From: Desulfuromonadales bacterium C00003107
GTDB taxonomy: Bacteria; Desulfobacterota; Desulfuromonadia; Desulfuromonadales; Syntrophotaleaceae
Direction: 5' to 3'
Length of the DNA: 11,592 nucleotides
Assembly: GCA_001751225.1 (NCBI GenBank)
Contig: MAXT01000202.1
Coordinates: 1-11,592, forward strand
How positions within the stretch are numbered: the first letter of the stretch is position 1; every line of letters begins with the position of its first letter. A program made the position numbers and the translations under genes. Shown one piece after another: positions 1 through 7,435 of the stretch. Under the pieces are notes generated by a model that was not told the origin of the DNA, made no database searches, and was given only the letters and a program-made list of their open reading frames with translations.

Positions 1-389
1 GCTCTTTATCGACCACCGCGGCTCTGGCGATCAGTGTTTTTGTCGCGGTGCCCTGGTGGGGGATTCGGCGTCGGGGGTGGGGTGGCTTTTTCGGGATGTA
101 TATCAAGCCCTCTGTCTTCATGCTGCCCTTTAACATTCTCGGCGAACTGTCCCGAACCTTGGCTCTGGCGGTGCGCCTCTTCGGCAATATCATGAGCGGC
201 AGTATGATTGCCGGCATTTTGTTGACGGTCACGCCGTTGTTCTTTCCGGTGGTCATGCAACTTCTCGGGCTGATTACCGGCGTTATTCAAGCCTATATTT
301 TTGCCATTCTGGCGGCGGTCTATATCGCGGCCGCAGCCAAGGTGCAACTGGTTCGGGAAGATGACGGACAAGGAGGTTTACATGGATAG
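1..389 (+). CDS. atpB: N-type ATPase subunit a, C-terminal part (5' end outside window)
   Basis: This is the membrane stator subunit that forms the ion half-channels against the c ring. The first complete codon starts at position 3, and 128 codons remain before TAG at 387-389. The essential stator arginine is visible in the conserved stretch LALAVRLFGN (Arg codon 174-176), which matches the E. coli subunit a segment holding Arg210. The last helix, with the motif QAYIFAILAAVYI, is also typical of subunit a. The fragment spans about the last three membrane segments. Its final codons contain the ribosome binding site of atpE, and its stop lies 8 bp inside atpE, which suggests translational coupling. 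The start at 48 suggested by the first in-frame ATG is not real, because the frame is open to the window edge and already reads as subunit a sequence. Assignment to the N-ATPase family rests on the gene order downstream. Confidence 0.95.
   Translation, partial: SLSTTAALAISVFVAVPWWGIRRRGWGGFFGMYIKPSVFMLPFNILGELSRTLALAVRLFGNIMSGSMIAGILLTVTPLFFPVVMQLLGLITGVIQAYIFAILAAVYIAAAAKVQLVREDDGQGGLHG
371..376 (+). promoter_or_regulatory. Ribosome binding site of atpE
   Basis: AGGAGG lies 5 nt before the ATG at 382 and inside the last codons of atpB. It fixes the atpE start at 382, giving a normal 93-residue c subunit, rather than an upstream in-frame ATG at 301. Confidence 0.85.
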
Positions 390-663
390 TCTCGGATGGG
401 TGGCCGTTGCCTCAATTATCTCGGCCGGACTGTGTATCGCTATCGGCGCCATCGGCCCGGCTCTCGGTGAAGGGCGAGCTTTGGCTCAGGCCTTAAGCGC
501 CCTAGCTCAGCAACCCGATGAAGCCAATACCATCACCCGCACCCTGTTTGTCGGGTTGGCGATGGTCGAATCGACGGCCATCTATTGTTTTGTCGTGGCC
601 ATGATCCTGATTTTCGCCAACCCCTTCTGGCAGCATTTTATCGCCCAGTCGGCGGGAGGCTAG
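382..663 (+). CDS. atpE: N-type ATPase subunit c (rotor ring proteolipid)
   Basis: This 93-residue, two-helix proteolipid forms the rotating ion-carrying ring. Helix 1 (about residues 8-30) contains GAIGPALGEG, with a glutamate at residue 30. Helix 2 (about 53-80) contains V62-E63-S64-T65 and Y68, followed by ANPF. In characterised Na+-binding c rings (Ilyobacter tartaricus type) the ligands are Gln in helix 1 and Glu, Val, Ser, Thr and Tyr in helix 2. Here the helix 2 set is complete, and the helix 1 Gln position is Glu, giving two carboxylates as described for N-ATPases. By family knowledge this fits Na+ transport, but the c17 ring of the Burkholderia pseudomallei N-ATPase was reported to be proton specific, so the ion remains open. 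In the polar loop the usual Arg-Gln-Pro reads Gln43-Gln44-Pro45, a departure from the family norm. The start at 382 overlaps the end of atpB by 8 bp. Confidence 0.96.
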   Translation: MDSLGWVAVASIISAGLCIAIGAIGPALGEGRALAQALSALAQQPDEANTITRTLFVGLAMVESTAIYCFVVAMILIFANPFWQHFIAQSAGG

Positions 664-666
664 ACG

Positions 667-1452
667 ATGCTCATCGACTGGTTTACCGTCGCAGCCCAGA
701 CGGTCAACTTTCTGCTGCTGATCTGGCTGTTAAAACGGTTTCTTTACGGGCCGATTCTGCAGGCTATGGAGCGGCGCGAGGCCCGCATCGAAGGTCGGCT
801 GCAGGAGGCTCGCCTGGAGCATGAGGTCGCTAGAGAAGAGGCCGCCGAATATCAGCGCCTGAATCGGGAGATGGAAGAAAGGCGGACGGACAGTCTGCGC
901 CAGGTAGCCGAAGAAGCTGGGCAGCACCGTCAGCAATTGATCGACCAGGGACGAGCCGAGGCCTCCGCATTGGCAGAAGCCTGGAAGGCCGCGGTCTGCC
1001 GAGACAGGCAGCTGTTCATGTCCGATTTGAAAAAGCGCATCGGCAGCGAAGTCTTGCAGATCGCCCGTAAATCCCTCAACGATCTGACCGGTTGCGATCT
1101 GGCTACGCTGTTAGCGGAGCGTTTTGTCGCCCGTTTCGCCACTCTGGACCAGGAGCAGCAGTCGAGTTGTCGCACGGCGGCGGAAACCTCTGGGGTTCTG
1201 GTGCGAAGCGCGGTAACCCTGGAGGATCCCATCCGTAGCCGTCTTGAAGCCGGCCTGCAACCGCTAGTTGGCCCAGATGCGGAGATCAGCTATTGCATCG
1301 CCGACGATATGTCTCTTGGTATCGAATTAATTCTCGGCGGATTGAAGCTGTCCTGGGGGGTGGATAGCTACTTTGCCGAACTGGAGCGGCAGATCGACCT
1401 GCAGCTAGAAGAGGTTGACGGGACTGGGGAAGGGGGCGGGAGGAGTTTATGA
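667..1452 (+). CDS. atpF: N-type ATPase subunit b with delta-like C-terminal domain
   Basis: This is the peripheral stalk subunit. The protein has 261 residues, against about 156 for a standard bacterial b. One membrane helix occupies about residues 5-26 (rich in F, L, I and W), and a long charged, Glu/Arg/Gln-rich coiled coil occupies about 33-130. The C-terminal part, about residues 178-245, resembles the C-terminal domain of the delta subunit: it has the pattern of a '[20 protein letters not shown]' type stretch near residues 218-239. No separate delta (atpH) gene lies between atpF and atpA, so the C-terminal part is inferred to connect the stalk to the top of the alpha3beta3 head. A GGGAGG site at 654-659 precedes the ATG at 667, which starts 3 nt after the atpE stop. 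The stop overlaps the atpA start (ATGA). The b identity is firm; the delta-like reading is by eye only. Confidence 0.93.
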   Translation: MLIDWFTVAAQTVNFLLLIWLLKRFLYGPILQAMERREARIEGRLQEARLEHEVAREEAAEYQRLNREMEERRTDSLRQVAEEAGQHRQQLIDQGRAEASALAEAWKAAVCRDRQLFMSDLKKRIGSEVLQIARKSLNDLTGCDLATLLAERFVARFATLDQEQQSSCRTAAETSGVLVRSAVTLEDPIRSRLEAGLQPLVGPDAEISYCIADDMSLGIELILGGLKLSWGVDSYFAELERQIDLQLEEVDGTGEGGGRSL

Positions 1453-2960
1453 GCGGTTTCAGCGGCTTGCTGGACGAAACCCTCGGAGTTTTGCGCCGGA
1501 CCATGACCACTATGGAGCCGCAGCTGCTGCTGCAGCAGGTCGGACGGCTTTCCTATGTCGGACGGGGCATCGCCCGGGTTCGAGGCTTGCAAAGGGTTCG
1601 CAGCGAAGAGCTGCTGGCTTTTCCCGGTGGCGTACTGGGGCTGGCCTTTGACCTCGACTGTCGGGAGATCGGGGTGGCCATGCTCGGTGATTATAGCGCC
1701 TTGCAAGCAGGTGATGAGGTGGTCAGCACCGACCGGGTTCTGGATGTGGCGGTGGGCGAGGGGCTCCTTGGCCGGGTGGTTGATCCGACGGGCCAGGCTC
1801 GGGACGGGGGCGGGCCGGTTCCCTATCATGAGCGGCGGCCGCTGGAGCGACCGGCCCCGGCTATCATGGAGCGGCTGCCGGTAACCGAACCGCTGATGAC
1901 CGGTATCAAGGTGGTCGACGCCCTGGTCCCCATTGGTCGCGGTCAGCGCGAATTGATTCTCGGTGACCGGCAGACCGGTAAGACGACCCTGGCCGTTGAC
2001 ACCATCCTCAACCAGCACGACAAAGGGGTATTGTGTGTCTATTGTGCCATTGGCCAGCGGGCATCCAGTGTCGCTTCGGTGGTGGCACAGTTACGGGAAC
2101 GGGGGGCGATGGATTACACCACGGTGGTCGTCGCCGAAGGGGATGATCCGCCGGGCCAGCAGTACATTGCTCCCTATGCCGCCACCACCATTGGCGAATA
2201 TTTTATGGAACAGGGGCGGGATGTGCTGGTGGTCTATGACGATCTGACCCGCCATGCCCGGGCCTACCGTGAATTGTCCCTGTTGTTGCGCCGCCCCCCC
2301 GGTCGGGAAGCCTTTCCTGGCGATATCTTCTATATCCATTCGCGACTGCTGGAACGGGCCACCCGGCTAAAGGAGCAATTTGGCGGCGGCTCCCTGACCG
2401 CTTTACCGATTATTGAAACCGAAGCGCAGAATCTTGCCGCCTATATTCCCACCAACCTGATTTCCATCACCGACGGTCAGATCTATTTGTCCCCCGGTCT
2501 GTTTCAGAAGGGGCTGCTACCAGCCGTCGATATCACCCGTTCGGTCTCCCGAGTCGGCGGCAAGGCTCAACTGCCTGCTTATCGCGCCGTGGTCGGTGAT
2601 CTGCGCCTGGCCTATGCCCAGTTCACCGAACTGGAAGCCTTTGCTCGTTTCGGCACTCGCCTCGACGATGCGACTAGCCAGCTGCTGAATCGCGGTCGGA
2701 GGGTACGGGCCGTACTCAAACAGGGTCAGTGTGCGCCGCGTACAGCCGTCGAGCAGGTGATGGTTCTGCATGCAGTCAATTGTGGTCTGTTCGACGACAT
2801 CGGCGAAGGGGACATGGCCCGGGCCGAGAATCGGGTTTGCGAAGCGCTGGTGTTGCTGCCGGAGATCACCTCCAGAATAGAGGGGGGCGAAAAACTCGTT
2901 GAAGATGATTTGCAGGTACTTCAGCAAGCTGCCGCCGAGGCGCTGAAGGAAGCACCATGA
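1449..2960 (+). CDS. atpA: N-type ATPase subunit alpha
   Basis: This is the non-catalytic nucleotide-binding subunit of the F1-like head. The 503 residues are close to the usual alpha length of about 510. The Walker A motif GDRQTGKT is at residues 172-179, and the Walker B-like VLVVYDD is at about 259-265. The alpha signature [11 protein letters not shown] is at 358-368, with the arginine finger at Arg368 that reaches into the catalytic site of the neighbouring beta subunit. The N-terminal beta barrel (about 25-95) includes the stretch around [18 protein letters not shown] rather than a GGAGVGKT-type P-loop separates it from beta. The ATG at 1449 overlaps the atpF stop by 4 bp and has GGAGG at 1439-1443. 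In an ordinary F-type operon a delta gene would precede alpha and beta plus epsilon would follow gamma. Neither is the case here, which supports the N-ATPase assignment. Confidence 0.97.
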   Translation: MSGFSGLLDETLGVLRRTMTTMEPQLLLQQVGRLSYVGRGIARVRGLQRVRSEELLAFPGGVLGLAFDLDCREIGVAMLGDYSALQAGDEVVSTDRVLDVAVGEGLLGRVVDPTGQARDGGGPVPYHERRPLERPAPAIMERLPVTEPLMTGIKVVDALVPIGRGQRELILGDRQTGKTTLAVDTILNQHDKGVLCVYCAIGQRASSVASVVAQLRERGAMDYTTVVVAEGDDPPGQQYIAPYAATTIGEYFMEQGRDVLVVYDDLTRHARAYRELSLLLRRPPGREAFPGDIFYIHSRLLERATRLKEQFGGGSLTALPIIETEAQNLAAYIPTNLISITDGQIYLSPGLFQKGLLPAVDITRSVSRVGGKAQLPAYRAVVGDLRLAYAQFTELEAFARFGTRLDDATSQLLNRGRRVRAVLKQGQCAPRTAVEQVMVLHAVNCGLFDDIGEGDMARAENRVCEALVLLPEITSRIEGGEKLVEDDLQVLQQAAAEALKEAP

Positions 2961-3853
2961 GCCAGGCCCTGCTGGAACTGCAGCGACGTATTCGCAGCGC
3001 CGACGACCTGTATACCGTAGTGCGCACCATGAAGACTATGGCTGCGGTCAATATCCATCAGTACGAACGATCGCTGCGCTCTCTGGACGATTATTATCGG
3101 ACCGTAGAAATGGGCTTGCAGGCCGTTTTGCGTGATCGGCCGCTGGTTGGGTCGATTAAACGGCCCCGCCAGACGGTGTTGCTGGTCTTCGGCTCGGATC
3201 AGGGTATGGTCGGGCGTTTTAACGAATTGCTGCTCGATGGGGTCGAAGGGGTTTATCGACAGGTGCGCCAGGAGGGTGGCTGTTGCCTAGTCTGGGCGGT
3301 CGGCGAAAAGGCTGCCGCAGGGCTCGCCCCGCGGCTCCAGGAGGCGCAGGAATTCTTTCGGTTACCCTCTTCGGCCCAGGCGATCACCGGAGCTGTACAG
3401 CAGGTGTTGCTCCGTTTCGAGGCCTGGCGAAGCCAGCACGGTGAAACCCGTCTGCAGCTGTTTCATAATGCTCCGGCCACAGCCACCCATTATGAACAGC
3501 TGCAGGTTGATTTGCTGCCTCCCGACGATGAGTGGTTGGCCACCATGAGCGGCCGACGGTGGCCGGGGTGCTGCCTGCCTCTCTACTCCCCGCCCTGGCA
3601 GCCCCTGTTTGCCGCTCTGATCGCCGAGTATCTGTTCGTCTCTTTGTTTCGGGCCTTTGCCGCGTCCCTGGCCTCGGAGAACGCAGCTCGCTTGGCGGCC
3701 ATGCAGCGAGCCGAAAAAAACATCGAAGAAATGTGCACTGTCTTTCGCGCTGATTATCATACCCTGCGCCAGAACAGCGTGACTGAAGAACTGTTCGATG
3801 TGATTGCCGGCTTTGAGGCCCTGGTCGATGCCCAGGATGATAGCGAGTTGTGA
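2957..3853 (+). CDS. atpG: N-type ATPase subunit gamma
   Basis: This is the central rotor shaft linking the c ring to the catalytic head. It has 298 residues. The N-terminal helix begins with the typical pattern of a short polar lead followed by [20 protein letters not shown] (about residues 10-29), corresponding to the conserved 'I.s....kiT.AM.mva' helix. A Rossmann-like middle section starts with the [16 protein letters not shown] strand and turn near residue 75. The C-terminal helix carries [20 protein letters not shown] and then [16 protein letters not shown], the hallmark of gamma subunits. The start at 2957 overlaps the atpA stop by 4 bp, and AAGGA at 2946-2950 gives a 6-nt spacing. It is the last gene of the operon: nothing on the + strand after its TGA reads as beta or epsilon, as expected in N-ATPase operons, where those genes come first. 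The divergent sequence compared with F-type gammas is normal for the family. Confidence 0.95.
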   Translation: MSQALLELQRRIRSADDLYTVVRTMKTMAAVNIHQYERSLRSLDDYYRTVEMGLQAVLRDRPLVGSIKRPRQTVLLVFGSDQGMVGRFNELLLDGVEGVYRQVRQEGGCCLVWAVGEKAAAGLAPRLQEAQEFFRLPSSAQAITGAVQQVLLRFEAWRSQHGETRLQLFHNAPATATHYEQLQVDLLPPDDEWLATMSGRRWPGCCLPLYSPPWQPLFAALIAEYLFVSLFRAFAASLASENAARLAAMQRAEKNIEEMCTVFRADYHTLRQNSVTEELFDVIAGFEALVDAQDDSEL

Positions 3854-3928
3854 ATTTGCGCGGCTTATAAAAGCCGACCTATAAACCAAACAAAAAACAA
3901 AACCGACGGGTCGCGTCCCGCCAGACGC

Positions 3929-3962
3929 CTTCCTTTTTATCCAAGCGGCAACAAAAAGGAAG
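3929..3962. repeat. 10-bp perfect inverted repeat, possible transcript end of the atp operon
   Basis: CTTCCTTTTT (3929-3938) and AAAAAGGAAG (3953-3962) pair perfectly across a 14-nt loop. The hairpin lies 75 bp past the atpG stop and could mark the end of the atp transcript. It is AT-rich and has no U tract after it on the + strand, so a terminator role is uncertain. Confidence 0.4.
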
Positions 3963-3996
3963 CAAAAAGTGCCTTGCCACTGCGTGGAGCATACCG

Positions 3997-4218
3997 TCAC
4001 GCAGGTAAGGAGGTGGCTAATAACCCTAGAGTCATCCCACACGGCAGCAATTTCTTTGAGCGGCCCCTCTTCCGACAGTTGGTTGCTGAAACTCTCGGTC
4101 CGTTTCTCTTTCCAGCAGTGATCGAAGAGGCTGTTGGGTTTAAAACCAACAATGCATCTGCAATGCCGATACGCCACCCTCTGTCGTTCCCGTTGGATGG
4201 GTGACTAACTTTCGGCAT
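3997..4218 (-). CDS. Weakly supported small ORF, 73 residues, unknown function
   Basis: The support is a textbook ribosome binding site: AAGGAGGT on the minus strand (4233-4226) ends 7 nt before the ATG at 4218-4216. The ORF lies just past the probable terminator of the efflux operon, on the same strand. The predicted peptide is basic, with no membrane segment, signal peptide or motif that I recognise. Against it are the undistinguished codon use, the overlap of the first codons with one arm of a 7-bp hairpin (4214-4220), and the lack of any visible promoter. The region also sits inside a repeat-bounded segment (4007-4233). It could be a leader peptide, a fragment of a decayed gene, or not translated at all. 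Confidence 0.2.
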   Translation of the reverse strand: MPKVSHPSNGNDRGWRIGIADALLVLNPTASSITAGKRNGPRVSATNCRKRGRSKKLLPCGMTLGLLATSLPA

Positions 4219-4233
4219 GAGATACCTCCTTGT
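4007..4233. repeat. Segment bounded by inward-facing AAGGAGGT octamers
   Basis: AAGGAGGT at 4007-4014 is matched by its reverse complement ACCTCCTT at 4226-4233. Read inward from each side, 12 of the first 15 bases agree (AAGGAGGTnnCTnAT). The enclosed 227 bp has no recognised gene and contains a near-perfect palindrome at 4134-4153 and a hairpin at 4165-4220. The octamer is also the perfect anti-Shine-Dalgarno complement, so the match may reflect two ribosome binding sites rather than element ends. No convincing target-site duplication was seen outside the repeats. Confidence 0.35.
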
Positions 4234-4239
4234 AAGAAT

Positions 4240-4269
4240 AAGGCCCCGGCTATTGCCGGGGCCTTATCG
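4240..4269 (-). terminator. Probable intrinsic terminator of the efflux operon
   Basis: A perfect 13-bp stem (4240-4252 paired with 4257-4269) with a TATT/AATA tetraloop and a GC-rich core (GGCCCCGGC type) lies 61 bp past the stop of the RND permease gene. On the minus strand it is followed by TTCTTAC, a short and imperfect U-rich stretch. On the + strand the following bases are not U-rich. It is therefore read mainly as the minus-strand terminator, although a stem this stable could also slow + strand transcripts arriving from the atp side. Confidence 0.75.
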
Positions 4270-4330
4270 TGTCGGTGGTCTGTTTTATGGATACCCTTCA
4301 GGAGGGGGTGACAAGGGAAGCAAGTCAGAA

Positions 4331-7300
4331 TCAGAGCGTGCCGCCGGGCGGCCGATAGGAGAAATCGCGAAAACTGACGCGAAAGAAGAGACTATAGAGG
4401 ACCGGCACCAGACCCAGGGTCAGAATGGTCGCGAACAGCAGGCCAAAAATGATGGAGATCGCCATCGGTTCCCACATGGGTCCCCCACTAAACCATAGGG
4501 GCATCAGGCCGCCCATGGTGGTCGCCGTGGTGAGCAGAATCGGTCGCAGTCGGCGCTGGGCCGATTCAATGATCGCCGTGGCCGGATCCTGACCGTTCTT
4601 GTCGATCTCGATATTGATGCGATCGATAAGCACGATGGCGTTGTTGATGACGATCCCGCACAGGGCGATGATGCCTAGCAGGGTCATGAAGCCAAAGTAA
4701 GAACCGGTAACCAGCAGGCCGAAGGTGACCCCAATCATACCTAAGGGGATGGTCAACAGGATGATTAGTGGCCTGCGCAGCGAATTGAATTGACCCACCA
4801 GCAGCAGTAGGATGAGTAAGGCAGTCAAGGGCAGGTTGACCGCGATCGAGGTGTTGGCTTTACCGGAGGTTTCGATCTCCCCGCCGAGTTGGTATTTGTC
4901 GCCAAAGGGCCAGCTTTCACTCTTCTCTTTTAGCCAGGCCTCGATTTGTTGGCCGATGGCGATGGCGTTGGCACCGCTGTCGATGTTGGATTGTACAGTG
5001 ATGGTCCGGACTCGATCGCGACGGATGATTTTACCGGGCTGCCAGGCGAGGTTGATATCAGCCACCTGTTTCAAGGGCACCGATTGCCCCGTATGCTGTA
5101 CGAAGATGTTGTGGCTTTCCAGTTTGCCGATATCTTTGCGGTCGGCGGCTACGGAGCGCAGAGTGACGGGAATCAGCTCATCCTTTTCGCGATATTCGGT
5201 GGTTTGAATGCCGCTCAGGATCGTCTGTAGGGAGATGGCGATGTCGCGGCTGGTGAGGCCGGCCCGCAGAGCTCTCGGCTGGTTGATCTGAACCACCAGT
5301 TTTTTAGTGCGTGCGCCCCAGTTATCGGTGATGTTGCGGGTGCCGGGAATCTTGGCCAATCGATCCTTGGTCTGTTGTGCCAGCTCGAAAAGGCGGTCCG
5401 TATCCTTACCCGAAAGGCGCACTTCAACGGGGTTATCTATGGGCGGGCCGAGAATCAAGGGGCGAATCTTCGGCGTCAGGTCGGGAAAGTTGTTCAGGCA
5501 GTAGGCCTCCAGGCGCGGAATCATTTCTGCCAGGTTGTATTCGCGACTGGTGCCGTTGATGAGCATATAGGTGTATTCGGGGCTAGGCGCCTCGGGTGAG
5601 TAGGGCAGCATATAGCGGGGGGCGCCGGAGCCGATATAGCTGACCCAGCTAACCAGACCTTCTTTGTCCTGTTTCGGGTCAGCCATCATTTCCGCTTGCA
5701 TGAAGTTTTCGATCTGCTGCACCACTGCTTCCATGCGTTTCAACGGGGTGCCGACGGGCAGGCGTAGTTCGGCGCTGAAGATCGGCTTGTTGTGGGGCGG
5801 AAAAAACATCTTCGGTACAAACCGGAAGCTGGCCATGGCGACCACAAAGACCAGCATTATCGCGGCCAGAGTCATGAACCGGTTGCGTAGCATCAACAGT
5901 AAGAAGCCACGATAGCGGCGGTAAAAGGCGGTATTGTAGCCGCTCTTTCCAGAAGAAGGTTTGATGCGGATTAGATAGACGCAAAACAGCGGCGTCATAG
6001 TCAGAGACAGAATCCAAGAGCACAGCAAGGTGATGGTGACCACCTTGAATAGTGGTGCGGTGTATTCGCCTGTCGATGACTTGGCCAGGTAGATGGGCAG
6101 AAAGGCGGCGGCAGTGGTCAGGGAGGAGGTCAGTAGTGGAATTTTCAGTTCCTGTGCCGACTCGATGGCCGCCTCGACCGCTGATTTGCCTTCGCCCATC
6201 AGCACCATGATCGATTCGGACATGACGATGGCATTGTCGACCAACATGCCCAAGGCGATAATCATGGCCGCCAAAGACATCTGGTCGATGCCGATTCCGA
6301 GCAGGCCCATCACCAGCAAGGCCATGATCATGGCCATAGGGATCAAGCTGGATACCGCCAAGCCGGTGCGCAGGCCGAGAAACACCAGCATCACCGCCAG
6401 CACGATGACCATCGCCTGCAGCAGGTTGGTGACGAACTCATCGACCTTGCGTTTAACATGCTCGGGCTGAAAGGCGACAATGTCGAAATCGACGCCGATG
6501 GGGTAGGCCTGGCGAAAGCGTTTCAGAGATAGCTTTACTTCCTCGCCGAGGGCCAGCATGTCGCCGCCTTCCCGCAGGTTGAGGGACAGGGTTAGAGCCG
6601 GCTTGCCCTTATAGTGCACACGGCTGGTCGGCGGGTCGATATAGTGGCGGCGAATGTTGACGATATCTTCCAGATAGACGACGTCGTCGCGGCCAGGCAG
6701 GGTGATAACGGTGCGCTTGAGATCGGCTACCGAGTCGAAGTTGCCGGTCGGTTCAAGGACGATCTGCTCTCGATCAGTAAAGATTTCACCACCGGGAATG
6801 ATGATGTTGCGCGCTTCAAGAATACCTTTGAGCTGAAAGGGCGACAGGCCGAGTTCCGCAAGTCGGGCGTTTTGATACTCGACAAAGATCCGTTCCTGCT
6901 GGATGCCTTGAATGCTGACTTTGGCGATGTGCGGACTGAGCAGCAGCTCATTGCGGCAGTCGTCGGCAATCTCTTTGAGTTCCGCGTAGCTGAAATCCTC
7001 ACCGCTGATGGCGACAATGATGCCGAAGATATCACCGAATTCATCGTTGACGAAGGGGCCGACCACTTCGTCGGGCAGTTCGCCGGTGGCCCGGGTAACC
7101 TTGCGCCGCAAATCGTCCCAGATGGGCCGCATCTCTTTGTGGCGCTCAAGGATGTTGACCCAGATGATCGAAACGCCCGGCTTCGACTCACTCTCGATAT
7201 AGTCGATCTGGGGGATTTCCTGAATGACCTTTTCCAGCTTGTCGGTGACCAGCTGCTCCACCCGTTCGGGACTGGCCCCGGGGAAATAGGTCAGTACCTG

Positions 7301-7435
7301 GGCTACGCGCACCACAAAGCCAGGGTCTTCGGCGCGGGGCAGGGTAGAAAAGTGGAACAGCCCAGCCAGGGCGATGACTAGCAGGGCGACCAGGGTGACC
7401 CGGTTCTTTTCAATGGCGGAGCGGGTCAGATTCAT
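4331..7435 (-). CDS. RND-family efflux permease (HAE1/AcrB-like)
   Basis: This inner-membrane pump drives export with the ion-motive force and works with a membrane fusion protein and a TolC channel. Its 1034 residues are the usual length for AcrB relatives. TM1 is at about residues 12-30. The first porter loop carries FPGASPERVEQ (51-61). TM2-TM6 are at about 337-490, the second periplasmic loop at about 540-865, and TM8-TM12 at about 867-1018, with the RRLRPILLTTATTMGGLMPL signature at 961-980. The TM4 motif reads GMLVDNAIV, with Asp400 kept and the second relay aspartate replaced by Asn401. In TM10 the lysine position of AcrB (Lys940) is Asn931 in GIVINNAIVLID. Such variants occur in RND subfamilies, but they mean the AcrB proton relay cannot be assumed. 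The ATG at 7435 overlaps the stop of the fusion-protein gene by 4 bp (ATGA), so the two are translationally coupled. The substrate cannot be told from sequence. Confidence 0.96.
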   Translation of the reverse strand: MNLTRSAIEKNRVTLVALLVIALAGLFHFSTLPRAEDPGFVVRVAQVLTYFPGASPERVEQLVTDKLEKVIQEIPQIDYIESESKPGVSIIWVNILERHKEMRPIWDDLRRKVTRATGELPDEVVGPFVNDEFGDIFGIIVAISGEDFSYAELKEIADDCRNELLLSPHIAKVSIQGIQQERIFVEYQNARLAELGLSPFQLKGILEARNIIIPGGEIFTDREQIVLEPTGNFDSVADLKRTVITLPGRDDVVYLEDIVNIRRHYIDPPTSRVHYKGKPALTLSLNLREGGDMLALGEEVKLSLKRFRQAYPIGVDFDIVAFQPEHVKRKVDEFVTNLLQAMVIVLAVMLVFLGLRTGLAVSSLIPMAMIMALLVMGLLGIGIDQMSLAAMIIALGMLVDNAIVMSESIMVLMGEGKSAVEAAIESAQELKIPLLTSSLTTAAAFLPIYLAKSSTGEYTAPLFKVVTITLLCSWILSLTMTPLFCVYLIRIKPSSGKSGYNTAFYRRYRGFLLLMLRNRFMTLAAIMLVFVVAMASFRFVPKMFFPPHNKPIFSAELRLPVGTPLKRMEAVVQQIENFMQAEMMADPKQDKEGLVSWVSYIGSGAPRYMLPYSPEAPSPEYTYMLINGTSREYNLAEMIPRLEAYCLNNFPDLTPKIRPLILGPPIDNPVEVRLSGKDTDRLFELAQQTKDRLAKIPGTRNITDNWGARTKKLVVQINQPRALRAGLTSRDIAISLQTILSGIQTTEYREKDELIPVTLRSVAADRKDIGKLESHNIFVQHTGQSVPLKQVADINLAWQPGKIIRRDRVRTITVQSNIDSGANAIAIGQQIEAWLKEKSESWPFGDKYQLGGEIETSGKANTSIAVNLPLTALLILLLLVGQFNSLRRPLIILLTIPLGMIGVTFGLLVTGSYFGFMTLLGIIALCGIVINNAIVLIDRINIEIDKNGQDPATAIIESAQRRLRPILLTTATTMGGLMPLWFSGGPMWEPMAISIIFGLLFATILTLGLVPVLYSLFFRVSFRDFSYRPPGGTL

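Larger units (their letters stand above)
3854..4330. other. Gene-poor convergent intergenic stretch with many inverted repeats
   Basis: This stretch lies between the end of atpG and the end of the RND permease gene, and no recognisable protein domain was found in it. Perfect inverted repeats seen by reading are 3861-3866/3871-3876 (6 bp), 3929-3938/3953-3962 (10 bp, CTTCCTTTTT and its complement), 3980-3986/3998-4004 (7 bp), 4165-4171/4214-4220 (7 bp, with an inner 5-bp CACCC/GGGTG pair at 4177-4181/4201-4205) and 4240-4252/4257-4269 (13 bp, terminator). A near-perfect 20-bp palindrome lies at 4134-4153. The base composition of 3877-3970 is A/T-run rich compared with the flanking genes. No classical U-tailed terminator for the atp operon could be identified. 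The density of hairpins could reflect a structured RNA, a small mobile element remnant, or chance. Confidence 0.6.

Noticed and set aside
1368-2018. Minus-strand open frame of 216 codons across atpF and atpA
   Set aside because: It is antisense to two firmly identified genes, with low-complexity Pro/Gln/Arg content and no family resemblance.
3895-3930. Possible c-di-GMP (GEMM) riboswitch, because the minus strand contains GGGACGC
   Set aside because: The other conserved GEMM elements (the GGGCAAACC block, the GAAA tetraloop with its receptor, and the second stem) are absent, and no gene starts suitably downstream.
3362-4177. Minus-strand open frame of 271 codons spanning the atpG end and the intergenic stretch
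   Set aside because: More than half is antisense to atpG, the product shows no family resemblance, no ribosome binding site precedes it, and it is Cys/Arg-rich in the way of non-coding frames.
3974-4204. Plus-strand open frame of 76 codons in the intergenic stretch
   Set aside because: There is no ribosome binding site before the ATG (the AAGGAGG at 4007 lies inside it), no recognisable motif, and it mirrors the opposite-strand ORF. One of the two at most can be real.
3854-4330. Na+-responsive riboswitch linked to the N-ATPase
   Set aside because: It would be expected upstream of the operon, and no known consensus was recognised. The location after the last gene makes the idea unsupported.
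6614-7381. Plus-strand open frame of 255 codons opposite the RND permease gene
   Set aside because: It is a mirror frame of a GC-rich coding region. The permease on the other strand is unmistakable, and this frame has no motif or binding site.
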